DNA of 57,886 bases, taken from NCBI GenBank assembly GCA_035495615.1, contig DATJFP010000099.1, positions 1-57,886 of the forward strand, read 5' to 3'. Shown here one piece after another: positions 37,550 through 45,262 of the stretch. Positions within the stretch are counted from its first letter, which is position 1. Each line of letters starts with the position of its first letter. The notes under the pieces are model-generated. The model saw only the letters and a program-made list of their open reading frames with translations. It was not told the origin of the DNA and ran no database searches. The DNA is from Verrucomicrobiia bacterium (lineage in GTDB: Bacteria; Omnitrophota; Omnitrophia; Omnitrophales; Aquincolibacteriaceae). A program made the translations under genes and the position numbers.

Positions 37550-37681
37550 ATGACCGCTTTTATTTCGGCCTTGGCCGCAATTATGCTAGTCTGGACGGGG
37601 TTTTCCATGACGTGGCGCCGTTTTTTCAAACGGGCCGCCCGAAAACGCTTTCAACGATCAAGACCTGATTTCATATCCTAA
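37550..37681 (+). CDS. Possible 43-residue single-span membrane protein
   Basis: An ATG-started frame between the terminator and exbB: a hydrophobic stretch (AFISALAAIMLVWTGFSM) followed by a very basic tail (RRFFKRAARKRFQRSR). The stop is 11 bases before the exbB start. No clear ribosome site is present, so it may be chance. The rest of 37414-37549 shows no gene that I can support. Confidence 0.28.
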   Translation: MTAFISALAAIMLVWTGFSMTWRRFFKRAARKRFQRSRPDFIS

Positions 37682-37692
37682 AGGAGGATAGT

Positions 37693-38322
37693 ATGCTTCA
37701 GCTCTTTCAAAAAGGCGGGCCCGTCATGTGGCCGCTGCTCACGGCTTCGCTGATTGCCACGACACTCGTCATCGAAAGAATTATTTTCATGACGCGGGCC
37801 AGGTTCCGCGAAAATCCCGCTCTCAGGAGGAAGATCTTCTTCCTTGTGGAGTCCGGCGATATCGAGCAGGCCAAGGCCGTCGCCGAGAAATCGCAGGACC
37901 CCGTCGTGCGCATGATGCTCGACGGCCTGCGCAACAAGGAACACCTGCAGACCGCGCTGATGACGTCCGCTTCCGCGGAGCTGAAAAAATATTCGCGAGG
38001 CATCACGGTCCTGGACACGATCATCACGCTGGCTCCGCTGCTCGGCCTGCTCGGCACCGTGACCGGCATGATCGGCGCCTTCGGCATGCTCGGCGGGCAG
38101 GAACTGGGCGCGCCTTCGGCCATCACGGGCGGCATCGCGGAAGCGCTGATCGCCACGGCCTTCGGTCTCGGCATCGCGATCACGTCGCTCATCCCGTTCA
38201 ACTGGCTGAACGCCAGCGTTGATGAATTGCGGCACCAGATGGAGCAGTCGGGCTCGGCTCTCGAAGTGCTGATCTCAAAACTGGAGAAGGAATACTATGA
38301 AACTTCAGCAAACGTCCGTTAG
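37693..38322 (+). CDS. exbB: ExbB/TolQ-type proton-channel protein
   Basis: A 209-residue inner-membrane protein with three hydrophobic segments. The N-terminal segment GGPVMWPLLTASLIATTLVIERI, the family block TLAPLLGLLGTVTGMIGAFGML and the third span ALIATAFGLGIAITSLIPFN are typical of MotA/TolQ/ExbB proteins. It uses the proton gradient with ExbD to energise TonB. AAAGGAGG is placed ideally before the ATG. It overlaps exbD by 26 bases, and tonB follows, so the order exbB-exbD-tonB supports a TonB rather than a Tol role. Confidence 0.93.
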   Translation: MLQLFQKGGPVMWPLLTASLIATTLVIERIIFMTRARFRENPALRRKIFFLVESGDIEQAKAVAEKSQDPVVRMMLDGLRNKEHLQTALMTSASAELKKYSRGITVLDTIITLAPLLGLLGTVTGMIGAFGMLGGQELGAPSAITGGIAEALIATAFGLGIAITSLIPFNWLNASVDELRHQMEQSGSALEVLISKLEKEYYETSANVR

Positions 38323-38761
38323 GCGCAGGGCCAGGATCGAGATCATCCCGCTGATCGACATCATCTTTTTCCTTCTCGCCACCTTCGTCATGGTTTCGCT
38401 GTCCATGATCAAGAACGACGGGATTTCCGTGAAGCTTCCCAAGGCCGCGACGGCGACGGCGCAGGAGCGCGATCTTTCCGCCACGATCACGGTCAAGGAA
38501 AACGGGGAGCTCTATCTCAATAAAGAAAAAATAACGGCCGAGAACCTGCTTGGGCGTCTTACGGAAATGAAAGCCAAGGAGCCTGAAACCCGTGTCTTCG
38601 TGAACGGCGACGAGCTTTCTTATTTTGGCGACGTCGTCACGGTGCTCGACAAGATCCGCCAGGCCGGCATCGACAAGATCGGCATTCAAACGCAAGGCGT
38701 GAAAAACGCGCCGGCCGCGCAGGTCCCGGCCCCGCCGGACGCGGTGACCGAGGTCCCGTGA
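38297..38761 (+). CDS. exbD: ExbD/TolR-type protein
   Basis: A 154-residue protein with one N-terminal span that carries the proton-relay aspartate (IIPLIDIIFFLLATFVMVSL), followed by a periplasmic domain with the family strand pattern TITVKENGELYLNKEKIT and VTVLDKIRQAGIDKIGIQT. The C-terminus has a short Pro/Ala-rich tail. It is translationally coupled to exbB (26-base overlap) and to tonB (GTGA overlap). Confidence 0.93.
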   Translation: MKLQQTSVRRRARIEIIPLIDIIFFLLATFVMVSLSMIKNDGISVKLPKAATATAQERDLSATITVKENGELYLNKEKITAENLLGRLTEMKAKEPETRVFVNGDELSYFGDVVTVLDKIRQAGIDKIGIQTQGVKNAPAAQVPAPPDAVTEVP

Positions 38762-39474
38762 TCGAAACCGAGAAGCCTTCCTTTATTAAAGCGCTTCCCA
38801 AGGACTGGCTTGCCAGCGGCTCGCTGGCGCTGCTGGTGCATGTCCTTCTTTTTTTCGGAAGCGGCTTTGCTTTCGTGAAGGCGCCGGAGTTCGGCGTGGA
38901 GGCGGCCTCCGGCGGCATTGAAGTGAGCCTGATCGCGGCCCTGCCCGCGTCGTCCGATGCCGCAGCCGTAAGACCGCAGTCCGAGCCTGAAAAAGACGAG
39001 GCCGGTGAAACCGTGCCCAAGTCCGAAGAGCCGAAGTCTCAGAAAAAAACCATCCCCGCCGAAAAAGAGGAAAACAAGACGCCCGGCCTTGTCAATGAGA
39101 CGCCGTTTGTCGGCGACGGCAGTTCGGCCGTTCCGGGCCAAAGCCGGACCACGTTTTATTCCCCCGGCGGCGGAAGCACGGAAGAAAAGGCGAGTTATCT
39201 CAAGAATCCGCCGCCGCCTTATCCGCAGAGCGCCGTGGACCGCGGGGAGGAAGGCCTTGTCCTCCTGAGCGTTCTCGTGGACAAAAGCGGCCGGCCGCAA
39301 TCGGTCGAGCTCAAACAGAGTTCGGGATCCGAGCTCCTGGACGAGTCCGCCTTGAAAACGGTCCGGCGCTGGAAGTTTCATCCTGCCCGCATGGGCATGA
39401 TGAAGGTCGAATCCCGTGTCGACATTCCGATCCGTTTCGTGCTGGAAGAAGAACTCAAGCGGCATTCGCGCTGA
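38758..39474 (+). CDS. tonB: TonB-like energy transducer
   Basis: A 238-residue protein: N-terminal span (LALLVHVLLFFGSGFAF), then a Pro/Glu/Lys-rich periplasm-spanning linker, then a C-terminal TonB domain (YPQSAVDRGEEGLVLLSVLV, SVELKQSSGSELLDESAL, VRRWKFHPA). The domain would contact TonB boxes of outer-membrane receptors; no receptor gene is in this window. GTG at 38758 overlaps the exbD stop. It is the last gene of the exb-ton operon. Confidence 0.92.
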   Translation: MIETEKPSFIKALPKDWLASGSLALLVHVLLFFGSGFAFVKAPEFGVEAASGGIEVSLIAALPASSDAAAVRPQSEPEKDEAGETVPKSEEPKSQKKTIPAEKEENKTPGLVNETPFVGDGSSAVPGQSRTTFYSPGGGSTEEKASYLKNPPPPYPQSAVDRGEEGLVLLSVLVDKSGRPQSVELKQSSGSELLDESALKTVRRWKFHPARMGMMKVESRVDIPIRFVLEEELKRHSR

Positions 39475-39632
39475 TCCCTCCGGTTTTTTCGCGTGTAAAA
39501 TCCCTGTAACCCGGTTGAAGGAATGCCGAAAATTCATTAATCTATGAAATCTTCCCCACGGCTTGCGGAAAGAAGGATTAAACCTTGGGCGGTTTTCGCG
39601 CGTCTTAAGAGTAGAAAGGTGCGCTTTTATCT

Positions 39633-40949
39633 ATGAAAGGCATAAAGACAGGGCCGTGGGGTTTGATTGCGCTGCTGGGGCTTGCGGGCTGCCTGAGCGT
39701 GCGCCTGCCCAAGGCGCAAATCCGCCCGCTGGAAAGTGAAAAAGTCGTGGGCTGGCAGGGGATGGTAGGCGAAGCGCTAGAAAACAATCCGGACCTGGAC
39801 TCGGCCCGTTTTGCGTTGGAATCGCGCGCGCGCGCCCGGGACATCGCTTTCGGCGATTATCTGCCGTCGGTTTCCGGGAACCTGGACAAGGGCCGTGCCC
39901 GTTCCTCGGGTTCTCCGGCGCATGACAGCCTGAGCCTGTCCGTCGAAGCGGACCAGGCGCTTTTCACGGGTTTCGAAACGACGGGCAATTTTATCAGCGC
40001 GCGCAAAGATCTGGAAGCCGCGCGCTTTGATTACCAGGACACGAGCGCGAATGTGCGCTTCCGGCTGAGGTCCGCCTACATCGAGCTTCTGAGGCTGAAA
40101 GACCTGCTCGATGTGAGCAAGAGGATCGAACAGCGGCGGCGCAATAACGCGGAGCTGATCCAGCTGCGCTACGAAGCCGGGCGTGAGCATCTGGGTTCGT
40201 TGATGCGCGCCAAGGCCATTGCCGAACGCGCCGCGTTTGTCGTGAGGCAAACCGACCGGCGCATCGAAACGCAGTCACTGCGCCTCGAACGCGAAATGGG
40301 CGGGGAGTTCGAATTGCCGCTGCAGGTCGAAGGCACGCTGGACACGATGGTCCCCGTCATCTCCGGCCTGAAGCCCGATCCCGCGGAGCTGGCGGAAGAA
40401 ACGCCCGCCGTGCAAAGGGCCATGAAAACCGCGGAATCGTTCAAGGCGCTTGTCCTATCCTCGCAGGGCGAGCTTTGGCCGCATGTCGACGGTTCGTACG
40501 ATTATGAGGACAGCGGCACGCGCGCTTCGGATTTGAAGAGCGGTTCGTTTCTGGGGCTGCGCGCGAGCGTCCCTTTTTTCAACGGCGGCAAGAACGTGAA
40601 CGGCATCCGCCGGGCCGAGGCCAATTACCGGGCCGCCCGCGAGGACGCCCGCAGCGTCCGGGACGAAACCCTGACGCAGCTCGCGGAAGCCTGGGCGCAG
40701 CTGACCGATGCCGTGGAATTCGTGGAAGTGCAGAAAAATTTTCTCGAGGCCGCGCGCAAGCGTTCGGAGATCGTGCGTTCGGAATACACGGCCGGCCTCG
40801 TGAACTTCCAGGATTTTGACATTGCCGAGCAGGACCTGGCCGATTCGGAAAACAATTACGTCGAAAGCCTGGCCGCGGTTCTTTCGCGGGAAGCCTCGTG
40901 GCAGTTGGCCCGCGGCGCCACTTTGGAGGATGCAGCGCGTGAAATTTAA
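39633..40949 (+). CDS. TolC-like outer-membrane efflux lipoprotein
   Basis: A 438-residue outer-membrane factor. The signal sequence ends in LLGLAGC, so it should be lipidated. Two repeated OEP halves are visible: residues about 40-240 (GEALENNPDLDSARFALESR, RLRSAYIELLRLKDLLDVS) and 250-435 (PAVQRAMKTAESFKALVLSS, ASVPFFNGGKNVNGIRRAEA, RSEYTAGLVNFQDFDIAEQD). Long helical coiled-coil parts would form the periplasmic tunnel. It is immediately followed by adaptor and MacB genes, making a complete tripartite pump or exporter. Confidence 0.9.
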   Translation: MKGIKTGPWGLIALLGLAGCLSVRLPKAQIRPLESEKVVGWQGMVGEALENNPDLDSARFALESRARARDIAFGDYLPSVSGNLDKGRARSSGSPAHDSLSLSVEADQALFTGFETTGNFISARKDLEAARFDYQDTSANVRFRLRSAYIELLRLKDLLDVSKRIEQRRRNNAELIQLRYEAGREHLGSLMRAKAIAERAAFVVRQTDRRIETQSLRLEREMGGEFELPLQVEGTLDTMVPVISGLKPDPAELAEETPAVQRAMKTAESFKALVLSSQGELWPHVDGSYDYEDSGTRASDLKSGSFLGLRASVPFFNGGKNVNGIRRAEANYRAAREDARSVRDETLTQLAEAWAQLTDAVEFVEVQKNFLEAARKRSEIVRSEYTAGLVNFQDFDIAEQDLADSENNYVESLAAVLSREASWQLARGATLEDAAREI

Positions 40950-41949
40950 TCTTCGTTCCGGAAAAATGTTGGAGACTCTTTTCACGGCCGGCCTGGCCGC
41001 CGCGCTGGCGATGGGAACCGGCTGTTCCAAGTCCGGGTCCTCGCTCGAAGTGATCCGCATGGTCAAAACTCGAAAAGGCGACATGAACGTGACCGCGGCG
41101 GCCACCGGTGAAGTGAAACCGTACAACCGCGTGGAGATCAAGCCGCCGATCGCGGGCCGTGTCGAGGAGGTGCTCGTCAAGGAAGGCGACTCGGTCACAC
41201 AGGGACAGGTGCTTGCCTGGATGAGTTCGACCGAAAGGGCCGCGCTTCTGGACGCAGCGCGCTCGCGCGGTCCCGAGGAATACCAGAAGTGGCTGAATTC
41301 CTACAAGCCCGCGCCTCTCCTCGCTCCGCTCGACGGCAAAATCATCGTGCGCGCGGTCGAGCCCGGGCAAACTGTGACGCCGACCGATCCCATTGTCGTG
41401 ATTTCAGACCGCCTCATCATCAAGGCGCTGGTCGACGAAACAGATCTGGCGCAGATCACGCTCGGCCAGAAAACCCAAATCCATCTGGATGCGTACCCGG
41501 ACAAAATCATCGACGGCAAAGTCGATCACATCAGCTACGAGAGCCAGCTTGTCAACAACGTGAATGTCTACGACATCGACATCCTTCCGGATGAAATTCC
41601 GCCGGCTTTTCGCAGCGGCATGACCGCGAACGTGACGTTTCTGGTTTCCGAACATCCCGATGTCCTGCTGCTTCCTTCCGAAGCGATCGTGGAATGGCCG
41701 CGCAAGGTCAAGCGCCCCGAAGGTGCGCAATTTGCCGTGTATAAAAAAGATTTCGGGCGCCTCACACCCGTGCCCGTACAGATCGGCGCAAGCGACGGAC
41801 GCATGACGGAAATCACGAGCGGGCTGAAGCCGGGACAGGAAGTGGCGATCACCCGCAAGAAACAGTCCCAGACCGGCTCCGCATTTTCGCCCATGGGCGG
41901 CGGGCGGCAGGGCGGTGGCGGCGGATCCGGATCCCGCGGCCGCTCATGA
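40939..41949 (+). CDS. macA: MacA/HlyD-type periplasmic adaptor, short-hairpin lipoprotein
   Basis: A 336-residue membrane-fusion protein. The GTG at 40939 has GGAGG nine bases upstream; an ATG at 40930 lies too close to the ribosome site. The signal ends in a lipobox-like MGTGC. The lipoyl halves are NRVEIKPPIAGRVEEVLVKE with GDSVTQGQVLAW, and APLDGKIIVRAVEPGQTV; beta-barrel and membrane-proximal domains follow, and the tail is Gly-rich. Between the lipoyl halves there are only about 30 residues, so the long helical hairpin of MacA/AcrA is nearly absent. It overlaps the outer-membrane factor gene by 11 bases and macB by four. Confidence 0.88.
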   Translation: MKFNLRSGKMLETLFTAGLAAALAMGTGCSKSGSSLEVIRMVKTRKGDMNVTAAATGEVKPYNRVEIKPPIAGRVEEVLVKEGDSVTQGQVLAWMSSTERAALLDAARSRGPEEYQKWLNSYKPAPLLAPLDGKIIVRAVEPGQTVTPTDPIVVISDRLIIKALVDETDLAQITLGQKTQIHLDAYPDKIIDGKVDHISYESQLVNNVNVYDIDILPDEIPPAFRSGMTANVTFLVSEHPDVLLLPSEAIVEWPRKVKRPEGAQFAVYKKDFGRLTPVPVQIGASDGRMTEITSGLKPGQEVAITRKKQSQTGSAFSPMGGGRQGGGGGSGSRGRS

Positions 41950-43907
41950 AGCTGCTCGAAGCCGAAAATCTCACCAAAACCTACCGCATCGGCGAAATCG
42001 AAATCCGCGCGCTTCAGGGCGTCTCGCTCTCGATCGAAGAAGGCGAATTCGTGGCGCTCATGGGGCCGTCGGGCTCGGGCAAGTCCACGCTCATGCACCT
42101 CCTCGGCTTCCTGGATTCGCCGGACAGCGGGCGGCTCAGCCTGGCGGGCAAGGATGTAAGCAAACTCGCGGAAGACGAAGCGGCCTTCCTGCGAAACCGG
42201 CTCGTGGGTTTTGTCTTCCAGCAGTTCAACCTGATGTCGCGCTCCACGGCGCTCGAAAACGTCGCATTGCCGCTCCTTTATTCCGGCAACCGGGAGAAGG
42301 AAGAAGAAACGGCCGGGCATCTGCTCCAGCGCGTCGGGCTGGGAGATCGTGTGGGCCACCGGCCCAACGAGCTTTCCGGCGGCCAGCAGCAGCGCGTGGC
42401 CATTGCGCGCGCGCTCGTCAACAAGCCGCTTCTCATCCTTGCCGACGAACCCACGGGCAATCTCGATTCCAATTCGGGCCGCGAGATCATGGGCATTTTT
42501 AACGAGCTGCACGAGAAAGGCATGACGCTTGTTCTCGTCACGCATGACGAAAACGTAGGGCAGCAGGCCGAACGCATCATCCGCATGCAGGACGGCAAAG
42601 TGGTCAGCGACGAGCGCAAGGCCAAACCGCGTTCGGCATCCTCGGGTTTGGGAGCGGTTTCGTTTGAAAAGGGAAGAGGCCCGCGGTATCCGGTCAAAGA
42701 ATTCCAGGAACATTTGCGCCAGGCGCTGCGCATGATCCAGTCGAACAAGATGCGTTCCTTTCTCTCCATGCTGGGCGTTCTCATCGGCGTGGCCTGCGTC
42801 ATTACCATGCTGGCTCTAGGCCGCGGCGCGAGGGAATCAATCACGGAACAGCTTTCACGGCTCGGCTCCAATCTTCTTTCCGTGCGCCCGGGCTCCGCGA
42901 AAGTCCGCGGCATTTCAAGCGACGCCACCGCCACGCGCTTCACCTTCGAAGACGCGCGCGCGATCAAGGAAAGCGTGGGATCGGTCAAAGCCGTCGTGCC
43001 GCAGGTCTCGGGTTCCGCCCAGATGGTGAACGGCGACAGGAACTGGACAACGCGCGTGACGGGCGTGACGGCCGAGTACGTGGCGCTGCGTAACCAGGAG
43101 CCCATCATGGGAAGGTCGTTCACCGAAGAGGAAGATTCGTCGCGCCAGCGCGTGGTGCTGCTCGGGCAGACCGTCATGCGGGAACTTTTCGGACGGGAGA
43201 ATCCCGTGGGCCAGTCCGTGAAGATCAACCGCATCAATTTCCAGGTCATCGGCGTTTTGCCGTCGCAGGGCTCGAACAGCTTCCGCGATCAGGACGACGT
43301 GGTCATGATGCCGCTGATGACCGCCATGAAGCGTGTGCTCGGCAAAGAATACCTGGACCAGATTGACGTGGAGATCACCGACGCCGATCAAATTCCCGTG
43401 GCCGAGGACGAGATTAAAAGGCTCATCATCCGCAGGCAGCGCCTTCCGCCGGAGCGACAGGACAGCTTCAACGTGCGCAATTACGCGGACGTGCAGGCCG
43501 CGCTTTCCAGTACGACGCAGACTTTTTCAATCCTGCTCGGATCGGTCGCGGCCATTTCGCTTGTCGTGGGCGGCATCGGGATCATGAACATCATGCTGGT
43601 GTCGGTGAAGGAGCGCACACGCGAGATCGGCTTGCGCAAGGCGATCGGAGCCACGCCGCGCAACATCCTGGAGCAATTTCTGGTCGAGGCCGTGACGATC
43701 ACGTTTATCGGCGGAGGCGCGGGCATCGCGCTTGCGGTTTTCGTTTCCTGGCTGATTTCCACGATCGTCCACTGGCGGACCGCGATCACGCTCGGATCGC
43801 TGCTTCTCGCCTTCGGATTTTCCGCATTCGTGGGAATTATCTTCGGACTTTGGCCGGCCAAGCAGGCTTCCGAACTCGAGCCCATCCAGTCCCTGCGCTA
43901 CGAATAG
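41946..43907 (+). CDS. macB: MacB-type ABC transporter (ATPase fused to FtsX-like permease)
   Basis: A 653-residue protein. The N-terminal ATPase has Walker A GPSGSGKST, Q-loop VFQQFNL, signature LSGGQQQR, Walker B LLILADEPTG and H-loop THDE. After a linker comes the permease: first span (MLGVLIGVACVITMLALG), a large periplasmic MacB_PCD domain (GSNLLSVRPGSAKVRG and onward) and the C-terminal FtsX block (SLVVGGIGIMNIMLVSVKER, TREIGLRKAIGATPRNIL) with three spans. With the adaptor and TolC-like genes it forms a MacAB-TolC-type mechanotransmission exporter for peptides, lipopeptides or drugs. Start and stop overlaps indicate one operon. Confidence 0.95.
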   Translation: MKLLEAENLTKTYRIGEIEIRALQGVSLSIEEGEFVALMGPSGSGKSTLMHLLGFLDSPDSGRLSLAGKDVSKLAEDEAAFLRNRLVGFVFQQFNLMSRSTALENVALPLLYSGNREKEEETAGHLLQRVGLGDRVGHRPNELSGGQQQRVAIARALVNKPLLILADEPTGNLDSNSGREIMGIFNELHEKGMTLVLVTHDENVGQQAERIIRMQDGKVVSDERKAKPRSASSGLGAVSFEKGRGPRYPVKEFQEHLRQALRMIQSNKMRSFLSMLGVLIGVACVITMLALGRGARESITEQLSRLGSNLLSVRPGSAKVRGISSDATATRFTFEDARAIKESVGSVKAVVPQVSGSAQMVNGDRNWTTRVTGVTAEYVALRNQEPIMGRSFTEEEDSSRQRVVLLGQTVMRELFGRENPVGQSVKINRINFQVIGVLPSQGSNSFRDQDDVVMMPLMTAMKRVLGKEYLDQIDVEITDADQIPVAEDEIKRLIIRRQRLPPERQDSFNVRNYADVQAALSSTTQTFSILLGSVAAISLVVGGIGIMNIMLVSVKERTREIGLRKAIGATPRNILEQFLVEAVTITFIGGGAGIALAVFVSWLISTIVHWRTAITLGSLLLAFGFSAFVGIIFGLWPAKQASELEPIQSLRYE

Positions 43908-43925
43908 AGGTGAACCGGCCTCTCA

Positions 43926-44219
43926 TTATTTGGCGAGCCGGTAATAGACTTCGGCCTTGAGCCTGGGGAAAAAACGGCTTTTGGCCGGAGAAGGGGATTC
44001 GGAAATGACGAGCAGCTGGCTTGTCAGCCAGACCAGTGCTTTGTGGAATTCTTCGATGTCGTCGATCGCAGCGTGCTTTTGAAGGGCCTCGGCCGCGAGA
44101 GGCGATTGCCCCTTGAGAGCCCTGTAAATCTTGCCCGCATTCACACCGGTGGTGCCGGAGTCCTGCGGTTCATGGCTCAGCCGGAATTTTCTTTTAAGAC
44201 TTCGGGTCCTGTTTTCCAT
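43926..44219 (-). CDS. Small winged-helix protein (DUF2582-like)
   Basis: A 97-residue protein. GVNAGKIYRALKGQSPLAAEAL followed by IEEFHKALVWLTSQLLVI has the pattern of the short winged helix-turn-helix family DUF2582 (NAGKI..AL...., L.WL...G.I). The N-terminus is basic, and no ribosome site is evident. It overlaps the upstream PilZ-like gene by 26 bases and is probably translated from the same mRNA. A DNA-binding role is suggested by the fold only. Confidence 0.6.
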   Translation of the reverse strand: MENRTRSLKRKFRLSHEPQDSGTTGVNAGKIYRALKGQSPLAAEALQKHAAIDDIEEFHKALVWLTSQLLVISESPSPAKSRFFPRLKAEVYYRLAK

Positions 44220-44628
44220 AGCGGAAGAAAAGATACTTTTCTTTGACCTCTTTCAGCCATTGAATGAGGCGTTCGATTTCCTTCAAATCCTCCGGGTCCG
44301 CCGGCGCCTGAAAAACGCAAACCGTCCTGTGGCGTTTCTGCTTGGCGTGCCGTTTGCTCTCGATGACCGTCGCCTTCATTTTGACCGAACGCGTTTCCGT
44401 GTAGTTGTAAGAAAAGCGAAGAGTCAGATCCAGGACGGTATTTTTTTTGAACTGCTGGAAGGCGGCGAAACGGATGCTGTCGACGGAAATGTCCAGGCCT
44501 TCGCCGTCTCCGGACTTGCCCGTGGACGGGTCCAGAAAATCGACGTAAAGCGTTTCGAAAGTACGCGTTCTTTCGTAACGTTCGGGAGTTTGAAACCACC
44601 GGAGGACGGTGCGAACCAGCTTATTCAT
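44194..44628 (-). CDS. PilZ-like domain protein, degenerate c-di-GMP motif
   Basis: A 144-residue protein. GLDISVDSIRFAAFQQFKKN followed by TVLDLTLRFSY resembles the D/NxSxxG turn and following strand of PilZ domains, with a basic patch RYERTRT upstream where the RxxxR motif would be. The glycine position after DISVD is not conserved, so c-di-GMP binding is doubtful. The C-terminus is a charged helix. It is first of two minus-strand genes. Confidence 0.5.
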   Translation of the reverse strand: MNKLVRTVLRWFQTPERYERTRTFETLYVDFLDPSTGKSGDGEGLDISVDSIRFAAFQQFKKNTVLDLTLRFSYNYTETRSVKMKATVIESKRHAKQKRHRTVCVFQAPADPEDLKEIERLIQWLKEVKEKYLFFRYGKQDPKS

Positions 44629-44693
44629 GGCTTATAGTAACGGAACGGGACGGCGTTTTCTGAATGGGTGCGGCTTTGCCCGTCTTTTTTGAC

Positions 44694-44722
44694 TTGATTT
44701 CGGGAAAACGGTGGGCTATCTT
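44694..44722 (+). promoter_or_regulatory. Promoter between the divergent genes
   Basis: TTGATT (44694-44699), 17-base spacer, TATCTT (44717-44722), pointing toward the gene at 44852. Confidence 0.35.
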
Positions 44723-44747
44723 CGATTCGTCCAATCAACGGCCTGAG

Positions 44748-44802
44748 CTCCGAATCTCAAGTTCGGAGGGTTTTCTCGGTGCCGGACTCAAAGGAGTCCG
44801 GC
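44748..44802 (+). promoter_or_regulatory. Two strong hairpins in the leader of the gene at 44852
   Basis: CTCCGAA/TTCGGAG (44748-44754 with 44762-44768, 7-base loop) followed by GCCGGACTC/GAGTCCGGC (44781-44789 with 44794-44802, loop AAAG). TTTT lies between them. They could form an attenuator-like leader; no known riboswitch is recognised. The rest of 44629-44851 shows no gene. Confidence 0.45.
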
Positions 44803-44851
44803 GCGGCCCCCCGCGATTCCAGGCCCCAAGCCAATCAATGGGACTGCGGTC

Positions 44852-45196
44852 ATGACGACTCCCATCCGGGAAATCAGCGAACCCCAGGCATGCGCCATCG
44901 CGCTCGAAGCTGTCGGATATCCTGCCGAAGAAAAAGAACGCGTTTACGCCGTCCATGAAGGGACCACCGAGGATACCCGTTTCGGAACCGAAACCGTGGA
45001 GCTGGACGAAGGGGAATCCGATTTCTGCTGGATCGTGGCGCTCCGCCCGCTGGAAGAGCGGGGCTATTCTCCCGACGGCCCGGAGTACGTCATCTGGATC
45101 GATTCCAGGACCGGCAACATCTTGAAAGTCCTCCGCAAAAAAACCGCGCGTTACGATCTCGAAGATCCCCAGGGGCGCGAAGACGGGGACAGGTAG
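44852..45196 (+). CDS. Small cytoplasmic protein, PepSY-like
   Basis: A 114-residue acidic protein without signal sequence or membrane span. The C-terminal FCWIVALRPLEERGYSPDG, EYVIWIDSRTGNILKVLRKK resembles the strand pattern of PepSY or immunity-35-type folds (W.V.......Y.V.VD..TG.IL). The family assignment is weak. It is preceded by two hairpins (44748-44802). Confidence 0.5.
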   Translation: MTTPIREISEPQACAIALEAVGYPAEEKERVYAVHEGTTEDTRFGTETVELDEGESDFCWIVALRPLEERGYSPDGPEYVIWIDSRTGNILKVLRKKTARYDLEDPQGREDGDR

Positions 45197-45249
45197 CGCA
45201 GTCCCGAATCACAAGTGCGGTAATGCTGTAGTTCAATTTCTCTCCGGCC

Positions 45250-45255
45250 GATAAT
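45250..45255 (+). promoter_or_regulatory. -10-like box just before the ATG at 45263
   Basis: GATAAT, seven bases, then ATG. No ribosome site and no clear -35 are present. Same geometry as at 33012 and 21767. Confidence 0.35.
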
Positions 45256-45262
45256 CCTACCC

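Noticed and set aside
37550-37681. Small membrane ORF before exbB as a confirmed gene
   Set aside because: Kept only as a low-confidence feature because no ribosome site is present.
39544-39636. 30-codon frame overlapping the start of the TolC-like gene (TATGA)
   Set aside because: No ribosome site, no recognisable feature, and very short; probably chance.
40816-40938. Upstream start for the adaptor gene
   Set aside because: It would lie within the outer-membrane factor gene; the GTG at 40939 has the ribosome site and gives a proper lipoprotein signal.
44664-44855. 63-codon frame across the intergenic hairpins
   Set aside because: It runs through two strong hairpins and has no ribosome site or similarity to known proteins.
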